Positions 35,111-45,553 of a stretch of DNA of 64,000 bases are shown here, piece after piece. The position numbers and the translations under genes were made by a program. The first letter of the stretch is position 1; each line of letters opens with the position of its first letter. The notes beneath the pieces are model-generated. The model did not search any database and was not told the DNA's origin. It saw only the letters and a list, made by a program, of their open reading frames with translations. The DNA is from Daedaleopsis sinensis. Lineage: Eukaryota; Basidiomycota; Agaricomycetes; Polyporales; Polyporaceae. The stretch lies in the NCBI GenBank assembly GCA_033807695.1, contig CM066309.1:310001-374000 (forward strand), read 5' to 3'.

Positions 35111-36587
35111 TTGAGCCGACACTTCAATACTTCTCGCTCCCACACTCCGTCACCAGACCATGCCCGGTCCATCCGATGCCAAACGCCGACCCCTGCGACC
35201 ACAGCCGCTGCTCCGGGAACCGCTCCCACGACTACCGCTACTCCGGGGCGTACAGGCTCGAGCCGCCTATACGACATCGTGTTCCTCAAGAACGATGGAT
35301 CGAACTTCACGACCTGGAAGTACAGAATCACGCGCATCCTCATGCAGTGTGGTCTCTGGCACATCGTCACAGGCGACGAGAAGAAACCGGACGAGAAGAC
35401 CGACCCCGACGGCAACGCGTGGTGGTTGAGCCGCGACAACGATGCGACCAATCAACTGGTCCTCACGATCGAAGACGAGCTGCTCGACGGCGTAATCCAT
35501 CTCACGACGGCGCACGCGGTATGGGACAAGCTCCTGCAGACGTACGAAGGGAAAGGGAAACAGACGGTGGCGTCGTTGATCGGTGAGTTGTTCCGTGGAA
35601 CTCTCTCCGACGACTCCCCCCTCCGTCCGCAACTCGACGCCATCCTCCACAAAAAACACCTCCTCACGTCCCTCGGGCAGTCGATCGACGACTCGCTCGT
35701 GGCGATCGCGATGGTGATCTCGCTCCCGCCCTCGTACTCCACGCTCCGAACGATCCTCATGTCGTCGGACGCGACGCTCACGACCGACAAAGTCACCGCG
35801 TCCGTCATCGAGCACGAAAAGCTCCTCGCGAGCGAAACGAAGCACTCCGCGCTCGCTATGCGCATGCGGCAGCCCCAACAAAAACAAGTCGCACGACAAG
35901 AAGGGGAAGGACAAGACGTCCAAGTGCGGCTACTGCAAAAATCCGAACCACACGAAGGACGAATGCCGCAAGCGAAAGGCCGACCTCGAGGGCGTGAAGC
36001 AGAAGACGGACTCAGGCAAGCCTGCCGGCGACCTAAACGCGAAGATTGCCAGTATCGCAAGCGACGCGCGCGTCGAGCCCGACGAGCCTGTCCTGCGCGT
36101 TTACGTCGCGGACGCCCTGAAGGCGAACGACTCCTTGTCCTCGCGCTGGATCGTCGACTCGGGCGCATCCGCGCACATGTCGTCAAACTGTGCGCTCTTC
36201 CACACATACCGCAAACTGGCCACCCCGCGACGCGTCTGGCTCGGCGACAATCGCTATATCCTCGCCGTAGCTGAAGGTGCAATGTACCTTGAGTCCGACA
36301 CGCGCGACGCACAGCTGCTGCTGTCGCGCGTCTTCCATGTCCCTGACCTCCATGGCAACTTACTCTCCGTCTCCCAACTCACTTCAAAAGGGTGCGACGT
36401 TCAGTTCGTCCACGACGGATGCTGTTTCGTCGACCAGCAGGACGGTCGCGCCGTGGGCTCTGCTCGCGTGCGCGATGGACTCTTTGTCTTCAACGGAAAG
36501 GTCACCACACCTGTCCGCGCGCACGTTGCCTCCCTCGACCGCACGCTCACCAGCAACGAGTACGACCCCGGTCCGACCCCACGCTGA
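35111..36587 (+). pseudogene. Copia gag and protease region
   Basis: The gag part (35111 onward) contains GSNFTTWKYRITRILMQCGL and VWDKLLQTYEGKGKQTVASL, typical of Copia capsid. Near 35865 the frame shifts by one base. The new frame holds the zinc knuckle CGYCKNPNHTKDEC (CX2CX4HX4C) and the protease motif WIVDSGASAHMSSN, followed by FHVPDLHGNLLSVSQL. This frame stops at 36587 after a second shift near 36570. Confidence 0.9.
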
Positions 36588-39410
36588 CCGCGTTCGTCGC
36601 GAACACGTCCAAAGCCACTGTCGACACCTGGCACAACCGGCTCGGCCACCTAAGCGTCGACGCTGTGCTCCGCATGGTGCGCAAGGGGATGGTGGAAGGC
36701 ATGTCGATCATTGGCGAATCCAAGCCTCCCCCCAAGCCCTGTGGAACATGCATGGCCGGGAAGCAGACCCGCGACACCATCCCGAAGGTCTCCAAGTCCG
36801 TCGCTCCGCGCGCGAACTATCGGATCTTCTCCGATCTAATGGAGTCCGACACACGTAGCCGATCGGGCGAGAAGTATCTCGACACGTACATCGACCAGTT
36901 CTCCCGCCACCTCACCGTCTACCCGCTCAAAGCGAAGTCTGAGCAGGCATCCACCCTTGAGCAGCACATCAACCGTGCTGAGGTCGTCGTCGGCGAGCCC
37001 GTCGTCTTCCTGCACACAGACGGCGGCGGCGAATACGACAACAAAACCGTCGCTGAAACCTGCACACGTCGCGGGATCCACCACGAGATGACGAACCTGG
37101 ACACGCCACAGGAGAACGGTGTCGCGGAACGTATGAACAGGCGCATCAAAGAGATGGCCCTGTGCATGCTCGACGAGGGCGACCTGCCCAAGACCTACTG
37201 GGCCGAGGCGTGCAAATACGCTGCGCACATCATCAACCGGACACCGACCAGCGCTCTCCACGGCAATGTCACGCCGGAGGAGGCCTACACGGGCATCAAG
37301 CCCTCGGTCGCGCACATCCGCCCATTCAGCTGCAAGGCGTACGTCCACATCCCGGACAAGAAGCGAGGCAGGTTCGACCCCAAGTCCCTCGAGTGTGCCC
37401 TCCTGGGCTACTGCGAGCACAAACGTGCCTACCGACTACTGCACCGGCCGACGGGCAGGATCGTCGAGTCACGCGACGTCGTTTTCGACGAAGGCGATCC
37501 GCACGCCGTCCCGACACGCATTGTGGTCGACACCGAGCCTGCGTTCCCGTTGGAGACCGGTAACCTCGCACCTCCTGCCCCTGCTCACGTCTCTGTCAAG
37601 CTCGCTGACGCTCCCTCTGACAGCTCTCCCCCCTCCCGACGTGTCACCGTCGAGGAGGTCCCCGACGAGGACGACGCACCCGCTCTGCGCGAGCGTGCAG
37701 TCGAGGGTCGAGAGCAGAAGGAGGAGGAGCCACCGCGCGAGCACGCCCCGCCACCTCAGCCGCGGCCACAACCTCGGCGACGCGTCCCCAACTCTGCCAT
37801 CCCCGGTCCGTATCCTAAGCCCATCCCATCTCCACAGCTGCGACGCTCGACGCGCCCGACGCGCACCGTCGACCGCTTCACGGTCTCGTCGTACGACAGA
37901 CCTCGCAGAGCTGCTACAGCTGCAGTCGCTGGAGGGGAGGAGCCATTGGCTGAGGACCCACACGAGGACGGCGATGAGGACGACGTCGAGCAGATGCTCG
38001 GTGGAGTGGGCGACGAGCACGCGCATCGTGCATCGACGCTCAGCGACGAGCCGAAGACCTACGCCGAGGCCATGTCCCGCCCCGACGCTGAACAGTGGAA
38101 GGCGGCGTGCGCCGAAGAACTGCTTACCTTCACCAAGGCCGAGCTCTACGACGAGGTCGAACGACCGCGCGGACGCAAGGTCGTCGACTGTAAGTGGGTC
38201 TTCAAGATCAAGCGTGGCCCCGACGGCGAGATCCTCAAGTACAAGGCTCGCCTCGTAGCCAAGGGCTTCACGCAGGTCGAAGGCGGCGACTACCAGGAGA
38301 CGTTCGCCCCCGTCACCAAGTTCGCGAGCATCCGCGCGCTCCTCACCATTGCGGCGAAAGAAGATCTCGAAATTCACCAGATGGACGTCAAGTCTGCCTT
38401 CCTCAACAGCGATCTCGACGAGGAGATTTTCATGGAGTGCCCACCAGGCTTTCGACGCGACAAGCAGACCGTCTGGAAGTTGTGGAAGTCAACCCTCTAC
38501 GGGCTGAAGCAGGCAAGTCGCGAATGGTACAAGAAGCTCCGCGAGCTGTTCGCAGACGCTGGCTACACACGGAACGACGCCGACCACGGCGTTTTCTTCA
38601 AGCGCATCGACGGGGAGCTCGTCATCGTCGCGGTGTACGTCGACGACATGCTCATCTTTGGCAAGCGTCTCGACATCATCAACCGCGTCAAGGAGGAGCT
38701 CGGGGTTCCATACGAGATGAAGGACCTAGGTCCCGCTCATTGGATCCTGGGCATGGAGATCCTCCACGACTGCGCGCGCCGCACCATCATCCTCTCCCAA
38801 CGCCAGTACATTGAGGACATCCTCGAGCGTCACGGCATGGCCGACAGCTGTCCGGTTTCGACACCGATGGCGGCCCACCAAAAGCTCCTCAAGCTCGACA
38901 CTCCCGAAGTCGACGAGAAGGCGTACCAGAGCGCGCTCGGCTCGCTCATGTACGCCATGCTCGGAACCCGCCCGGACCTCGCGTTCGCAGTGGGCGCACT
39001 GAGCAAGCACGCCGCCTGTCCCAGCGAGGAGCACTGGACCACGCTTATGCGCGTCTTCAAGTACCTGCGCGGCACGACCGACAGGAGCCTCGTGTTCGAC
39101 GGCAGCGCAACCTGCCCCAAGAACGGCTCGCTCGTCGGGTACGTCGACGCTGATTGGGCCGGCGATATCAACGATCGTCGCTCAGTCACAGGGTACGTCT
39201 TTACGCTCTCGAATGCAGCCATCAGCTGGCAGTCGAAGAAGCAGGCCTCGTGCGCCCAGTCCAGTACTGAGGCTGAGTACGTCGCGCTCGCATCCACCAC
39301 CAAGGAGGCCCTCTGGCTGAGGACGTTCCTCTCCGAGATGTTCGGCACGACGTTCGACGCTCCCAGTGGCACAGGAACCCTGCTCCTCGTCGACAACCAG
39401 TCGGCATCTG
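36588..39410 (+). pseudogene. Copia integrase, reverse transcriptase and RNase H (5' part)
   Basis: In the same frame as gag, the integrase zinc-binding region HNRLGHL..CGTCMAGK is followed by the DDE core (FSDLMES, LHTDGGGEYD, PQENGVAERMN). A Pro/Arg-rich linker leads to reverse transcriptase (CKWVFKIKRGPDGEIL, QMDVKSAFLNSDLDEEIFME, VAVYVDDMLIFG), and RNase H starts at GYVDADWAGDINDRRSVTGY with SSTEAEYVAL. Homology ends after LLLVDNQSA (about 39410), and the frame then runs into foreign sequence with a stop at 39439. Confidence 0.92.
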
Positions 39411-39649
39411 GAAAAACCTCCTTTGCACATTTGCAATAATTTGTACTACAATGGCAAAAATTGCATAAGTGTCAGATATGTCAGATATATCTAGGGGGGT
39501 CAAAATACTAGTACAAATTGGTACTAATTTGTGGTACAATTTCACCATAATAGTAGCAATGTGGTATGAGTGGTGCCATGAGTAGACCCTCCTCATGCTC
39601 TTAAACACTCTAAAAGTGGGGTTAGATGGTGAATTCAATGGTCAAGAAT

Positions 39650-39770
39650 GAGGTATTGCCCCGGGTAGAGCAGGGAAAAAATGCGAAATAAAAATGGACC
39701 CACCAGGATTTGAACCCTAGACATCACTAGCCTGATCAACTGACCACTGCATCCAACCACTACTCCATAC
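39650..39770 (-). repeat. tRNA-derived (SINE-like) segment
   Basis: On the minus strand a B box GGTTCAAATCC is preceded by an A-box-like TAGTGGTTGGATGC about 45 bases upstream, and ends GGGTCCA. It does not fold as a full tRNA. Downstream (lower coordinates) is AT-rich, with a GCAGGGAAAA-like word as in the 22.6 kb copy. Confidence 0.5.
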
Positions 39771-39937
39771 GACCTTGATATTCAAAGAAGATACATCGCC
39801 CATATACCTCGCCTTCCTGGACTTAGATGATGGCGCTCGCAAAGAACTCCACCTTCCATGATCGGACGAAGCACATCCGAGCCGTCCGTCATCATTTCAT
39901 CCGCGATGATATTGAGGACATCAGTAGAACCCCGCTT

Positions 39938-40023
39938 CCCTTAACAGCGATTAACGGCCCTTAACAGCCCTTACTGGCTAATTACAGGCCGATTATCAGA
40001 GGCCGTTAATCGGCCGTTAAGGG
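39938..40023. repeat. Hairpin-forming inverted repeat
   Basis: The left arm CCCTTAACAGCGATTAACGG and the right arm (40001-40023, GGCCGTTAATCGGCCGTTAA then GGG) are inverse over about 22 bases with one gap. The whole unit is only about 86 bp and could be a tiny foldback element. Confidence 0.7.
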
Positions 40024-41205
40024 GAAAAGTTAATCGCAGTAATCTACAGTAATTTGGAACCCTGGGTTGAGCGATACAGCCCGGATAGCTTGAAATTGGT
40101 CTAGGGATTCACTCGGTAGTTCATCTGATATAAACAGCTTGCATTCAGGTGTGATAGGCATATATACATCGTGCATACATCACTATTGAACGAGAGACTC
40201 TATGCTACTAACACAGCTGTGCCGTCAGGCTGCAGACTCGGACGTATAACAAGTAACTTTCAAGCATCCGGCATTGCCTCGGGGAACAACGCTCACACGC
40301 CAGCACTAGTTAAGAATCAGAGATGCTGTGCTCACCTCAGAGTCACCTTGCACGTTTGGACGGCTGCGCAAACATGAGCTGGCGTACTTAGACAACATGA
40401 GAGAGATGCACCGGGGGCAGATGGTGACTCACCGGTAGTCCACGGACTTCCTTGACAAGGGGATCAACCTCGGCCTTTGCACTCAATGGTATGGTCAGGG
40501 ACAGGACGTGTGAGGCGACGCAAGAGATCTGGGTAAGCATAGATTAGACACGAGCACACTTCGAACACAGACAACTCACCTATGTGAATTGGCCAGGTGC
40601 ATGCATCAGAGTGGGCGGGCGGGCAGGCGGACGGGCAGGCCAGGTGAGCACCTGTACAAAGGGCCGCCAATGCGCATGTGCTACAGAGTCGGGAAAGGTC
40701 AGTTAAGTGTCATCTGGAATCGTGCACCTCAATCCACCCAAATCTGAATGTCTACCGACACAAACCTTCACAGTACTGCATGGTGAACCTCATAAGACAT
40801 CCTGCGGACTCCAAGAATTAAGAGAAAAGTGATAGGGAACTGCTGGGACATCATGGAGGAGGGGATGTCACCAGCCGCATCGCCAGAGTGCTCAGTGCCC
40901 GTTAGGCGCCCCCACAACATGGACAAACATTGAACTTAGCAGTCGAAGACAACATTGCCTCTACTTACTCGCGCTCGAGTGCTCCCTTGAACTTACACCG
41001 CATTGGTACGGTCTAGTACTTAGTAAGAATAGAGTTGACATTCTACGGAGCATTGGATCATTTCTTTGTGAGTAGCCTCTCTGTAGTATAGTAGAATAGC
41101 TTAACAATAATCACACTGAATCTAGTTGCGTGATTACTGCGCTTAAATCGATTAATGCTATTAACGCCATCAGTTAATGTCAATAATTGCGATAAGGCAT
41201 TCGGG

Positions 41206-41337
41206 GATCTACTGATGGAAGGGCGCATCCGCGCTGAGTACGTCCCCACTGGCGACCAGGTCGCCGACGTCCTCACCAAGGCCCTTGCGAGGGAGAAGCA
41301 CGAACACTTCTGCGCTGGTATGGGTACCGTAAACTAG
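41206..41337 (+). pseudogene. Copia RNase H C-terminal fragment
   Basis: Reads DLLMEGRIRAEYVPTGDQVA and continues DVLTKALAREKHEHFCAGMG to a stop at 41337, the normal end of Copia polyproteins. Separated from the rest of RNase H by the insert. Confidence 0.9.
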
Positions 41338-41447
41338 CCTTCATTTCTGACTTGTTTTCTTCCCTTGAACCCACACCACATTCGTTTTTGTTTCTTACTC
41401 CTACATGCATTGACATTCGTACACTACGCTGACCCATTGAGTGGGCG

Positions 41448-41729
41448 TATTGAAAGTATTACCTACGTAGTAGTACACTGGACATCGTAGTACTGTACAG
41501 TCGCTCGGTAAGCGCTCTAGCTTACCTAAGCGCACCCTTTTCCTTTCGAGTCCTCGTGTCTCTCTTTTCCTCAGCTCTTGCTACGCATACGCTGAGGTAA
41601 CGTTCTTTACTTGTTCTACTAACTGTAGAGATACTCGACTGACATGTATTGTAAGGTATAATATATCAGCTCTTGCTACGCATACGCTGAGTCTGACTGT
41701 CTCTACCAGACCCCTCTGCTATTTGAACA
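41448..41729 (+). repeat. Copia 3' LTR
   Basis: Starts TATTGAAAGTA after the purine tract GAGTGGGCG and ends TTTGAACA, followed by the duplicated GAACC. Differs from the 5' LTR by several substitutions and two indels, so the insertion is not new. Confidence 0.9.
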
Positions 41730-42120
41730 GAACCTACTGCATACGTATATCTGGAGGTTTCTCAAGTTAAACCCTGCACGCAGGCCGAACTTGAAAGTTG
41801 AAAGGGACTCGGTCAGTAGGTGTCAGGGGTCGGGGTGCCGATATCACGTGAGGGACCCCCGACATTACTCAAAACAGACCTGCCAAACTCGTTCGAGTCC
41901 AGGAATCAAGTCAGGTAAGTCGCTCTTCACACTTTCAATAAATATGCTGAGCTGACCATCGCGTAGCTGCAGTGCCAATGTCAACAAACTAGTCCGAGTC
42001 ACGCCTCCCTGTGCAGTGTGAATCAGTGATCCATAAGCAAGACTCGTGAAGTATCAAATCCATTGCGAGCACCTCATAGTGTCTGAATCTTACTGCTTCT
42101 ATCATGCCTATTGACACTTA

Positions 42121-45100
42121 TTCGGAAATGTTGACTCTTACCCAGCCAAAATCAAAAACCCCACACCTACGATTCCTCCCGACAGGAATCCAGGCTCGAC
42201 GACCAGCGATCTCTCAAAGGAGCATCGTGAGCACGACATGGACGACTGCGTACATAATACCATTATCATGACTCCTAACCAGTTCAAGGAGTACGTCCCC
42301 GTCCCTGCTAACTTCGACACCGTCTTCCCAGAAGCAAAGATCCGGGAGATCGTAGCGGCCTTTCAGGAAGGGCTAGCCGCTATCGCTCGGCGTCCTAGAC
42401 CAGAAGACGACAAAGAGAAGGATGCAGCTGGCATGATGAAGCCGTTGGAGAGAGAACTCACCAAGCTATGGGTGAGTGACATGTTGTAACCATCGCCGCT
42501 GATGCTCACGCGCGGTATGTAGGCCCAGATTACCGAGAAATTCGACCTCTTTCCTGGTTACTTCTTTCACTCCTCTGAGACGACACCAGACGCTGGGGAC
42601 ACGACACGTCTCCGTATTGACGCTAGCCTCATCTCGAATGCCGATAAGAACCACATCGAGAAGAAGCGACCAAACTGGCCATTTATGCGTCTAGGCTTTG
42701 AGCTCAAGCCTGGAGAAACAAAGTACGATGCTTTCGAAAAGCGAGAAGACCGCCCTGCCGAAACACAAACGAAGAGCCGTCGAAACGGCCGCGGGCAGAT
42801 CATGTCATATGCCAAACACACCTTCGCATACCAACATCGCACTACGCTGTTCCAGATATTCATCAACGGCAAGGAATACCGTACGCTACGATGGGACCGT
42901 TCAGGTGTCATCGTCACAGACCCCGTCAATTACGTCGACGACATCGCCGGTACACGTCTCCTCCTTGAGTTTCTTTACGGTTTCTCCCGACTCTCCGACG
43001 CCGCGCAAGGTCTTGACCACACTGCTGTTCGGTTGAAGCCAGAATCTTGCGCGTGGATGCGTATGGATGCCCTTGCCTCCTACCACGGTGACGTCTCCTC
43101 GGCCGAACGCGATGTTAAGGCCGACGAGTTCCCCAACAACTTCGCTTGGCCCGACAAGACCGCCGATGCTCCGACATCTCCTTTGTTCGAACACGGCTTG
43201 CTTCACCACAATCCTTGCGAACAATGCAACCCTGAGTCGGACCACCCGTCTACTACTCTCCGCCCCGATCCCCTACCCGTCTGGAAACACATGCGCGATA
43301 TGTTCAGGCAATCACTTGATAAGCACTGGCCCCGCTATCAGATCACCGTTAGGGGCAGGAAGTACCTTGTTGCAAAACCGCTTTTCGAGGCTAGTGGAAT
43401 GGTTAGCCGTGCTACGCGCGGCTATGTCGCCCTGGACTGGCTCAACCAACGCTTTGTCTTCCTGAAAGACGGGTGGCGTCCATTCTACGAGAATGTCGAT
43501 CGGGAAGGCGACACACTCGCAGAGCTTAACAGGCAGAAGATACCTTACGTCCCTACCTTCCTCGCCCACGAAGACGTGTGCGAAGCGAATGTGACCAACC
43601 AGGAAACCGAGACCTCGAGATTCTCTCCGAAGGCGAGCGAGAAACTGAAGAAGACGGTGTGTCGCGAGGCCGCCGCGCCACCCTCTGCAACGCCGCGCCC
43701 CACTGTACCTCTTCCTTCGCGAAAGGGTAACGCCTCGTCCAAGGTCGACGGGGCACACCCCCACCCCCGCAGGCGGGCTCCGGCCTCATCTCCAGAACTC
43801 GGCAAGGGCGCGAGGCCAACGTCAGAGGGTGGTGCCCCTCAAAGCACCCGCGGCACCAAACGCTCCGCGAACGATGTGGATGAAGAGGAGAACCAACAAG
43901 ACGGGTCGGGTCTCCGCCATCTCACGCACTACCGCCTCATTGTTGCCGAGGTCTGCCTTCCATCTACGGCTTTCACTTATGGTAGACAGTGGGCGCGTAT
44001 CGTCCTGCATTGCTTGATGGGTAAGCTCAGAATCATCTTTACCTACCAGTATGCTCATCACCTCTACAGCTCACCAGGGAGCCTACGAGAAATGCGGCAT
44101 CATCCACCGAGATGTTAGTGTTGGGAACATTCTCATTCTACCCTACTTCGTCAACCGGAAGGATTTTCGGGGCGTCATGTGGTTGGGTATATTGTGCGAC
44201 TGGGAGCTCGCCAAGAAGCTGCTGTTGAATAAAGCGCGACAGCCGGAACGTACTGTACGTGAATGATGATAATGTCCTGTGTCGTCAATCGGCATCGCTA
44301 ACTTGAGATCTCCAAGGGTACATGGCAATTCATGTCGCTTCGTTGTCTGGAAGATCCCTCGCTGCCCGTTCTCCTCCCCGACGAACTAGAGTCGTTCATG
44401 CACGCTCTGCTCTACAACGCTCTCCGCTTCCTTTTCCACAACTTCAACAGCATTGACAACTTCGTGAACGATTACTTCGACGACGCCATGGTCAACGACG
44501 ACGACGCTCGCACTGCTCCACATGCTAAATCGGCCTCGATCACCGCCGGGAAGATTTCCATCTCGAACAAACCCATACTCTTCACCAGAAGCAACGGCAA
44601 GCCCGAACATCCCTTGAACAAGCTGTTTGACGACCTCATGGCCAGGTTCCGTGCCCGCTATATCGTCTTGAGGTGGGAAAAGGCATCGAAGGCTGCGGTC
44701 ACTACCTTCGGTCCGGACATATCCTCCCCTGACCACGCTTTCGAGGAGCGAGGCCTCATTGGCTTCAACCCCTACGATGAGGATGACGAGTCCATGGGCA
44801 CGTCCGAGTCTGGTTCCACAGCAGACACCCGGGAGGGCGCTGTTGCCACGACCGAGGCTGACAACGACGCATCCGCAAGCGCCACGAGCGGAGTCGATGT
44901 TCCTGCCGCTGAAACCGACGTTCCCAAGCCCACTCCTGAAGAAACCCAGCTCGCGAACTCGCTTGACACTCACAAGGCTGTCATCGATGTCTTCAAGAAG
45001 ATCATCGGCTTGAAGCACGTCTGGCCCCGACCGGACGAGGACATCATTGGCCATGATCGTCTGAACGGATACAAACCGCGTGCTCGTGCAGCCACTCGCG

Positions 45101-45180
45101 ACGGCGGGAAGCCGCCAAAGCAGGCCCGCACTGCGCCTGTTGACGTTGCTGGCGAGACAGTTCCCGATGTCCAAGTTTGA
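42121..45180 (+). CDS. FunK1 family protein kinase
   Basis: A large fungal-specific kinase-like protein in at least four exons. The N-terminal part contains KEHREHDMDDCVHNTIIMTP and RPNWPFMRLGFELKPGETK. The N-lobe follows (FAYQHRTTLFQIFINGKEYR, LRWDRSGVIVT, FLYGFSRLSDAAQGLDHT). After a Lys/Arg/Pro-rich insert encoded at 43620-43900 comes the catalytic loop CGIIHRDVSVGNIL (about 44095), then LCDWELAK and GTWQFMS. An acidic, Ser-rich C-terminal extension ends at 45180. Introns lie near 42475-42523, 44020-44069 and 44258-44318. The true start was not found: the frame is open back to about 42113 with no ATG before 42238, so an upstream exon is likely. The gene lies 0.4 kb beyond the Copia 3' LTR. 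Confidence 0.85.
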
Positions 45181-45553
45181 ACAAACTCGGAGCGACTAGT
45201 CAGACACGCGCATCCACTCGTGGTCGCGCTGCTAGCACGGTTACAGAGCACGTTCCTTGAGCACGAGCGTTGAAACGTTGATATGTCGCATAGTTTCTCT
45301 CATGTAGGCTGTATCATCCGAGCACTAGCCGATTCAATGCACATCAGTCGGAGGACACAATAATGGATTCAAGACCACTGCGACCGCTTACACACGAGAC
45401 ACTATACCATTCAAACATAACGAAGCTACTAGATACACAGCAGATGATCAGCACTATACACCGCGAGACACAGCGAGCGAACGAGCGACACCCCACCCCA
45501 GCACCATAGCTTTCCCTCTTACTCTCACCCCCTCCCGCACGGTGCCCTCCCAT
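45181..45553. other. Convergent intergenic region
   Basis: A 373-bp 3'-to-3' spacer between FunK1 (plus) and the Zn2Cys6 factor (minus). Nothing else is seen. Confidence 0.6.

Larger units (their letters stand above)
39411..41205. other. Foreign insert inside Copia RNase H
   Basis: The RNase H coding stops at DNQSA and resumes at about 41206, with roughly 25 codons missing as well. The 1.8 kb between includes an AT-rich stretch, a tRNA-derived segment (39650-39770) and an 86-bp hairpin (39938-40023). Otherwise no gene is recognised. Edges carry GCAATAATT-like words in opposite orientation, but no clear target duplication was seen. Confidence 0.6.
34701..41729 (+). mobile_element. Ty1/Copia LTR retrotransposon, degraded
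   Basis: Two LTRs (34701-34996 and 41448-41729) bracket gag, protease, integrase, reverse transcriptase and RNase H in Copia order. A 5-bp target duplication GAACC flanks it (34696-34700 and 41730-41734). A primer-binding-like GGTTATGAGCC follows the 5' LTR, and a purine-rich GAGTGGGCG precedes the 3' LTR. Coding is broken by two frameshifts and by about 1.8 kb of inserted DNA in RNase H. Confidence 0.95.

Noticed and set aside
37469..38377. Long open frame (302 codons) antisense to the Copia pol gene
   Set aside because: It mirrors GC-rich codons of the sense gene and shows no family motifs. The same holds for other antisense frames over pol (36836-37420, 35267-35923).
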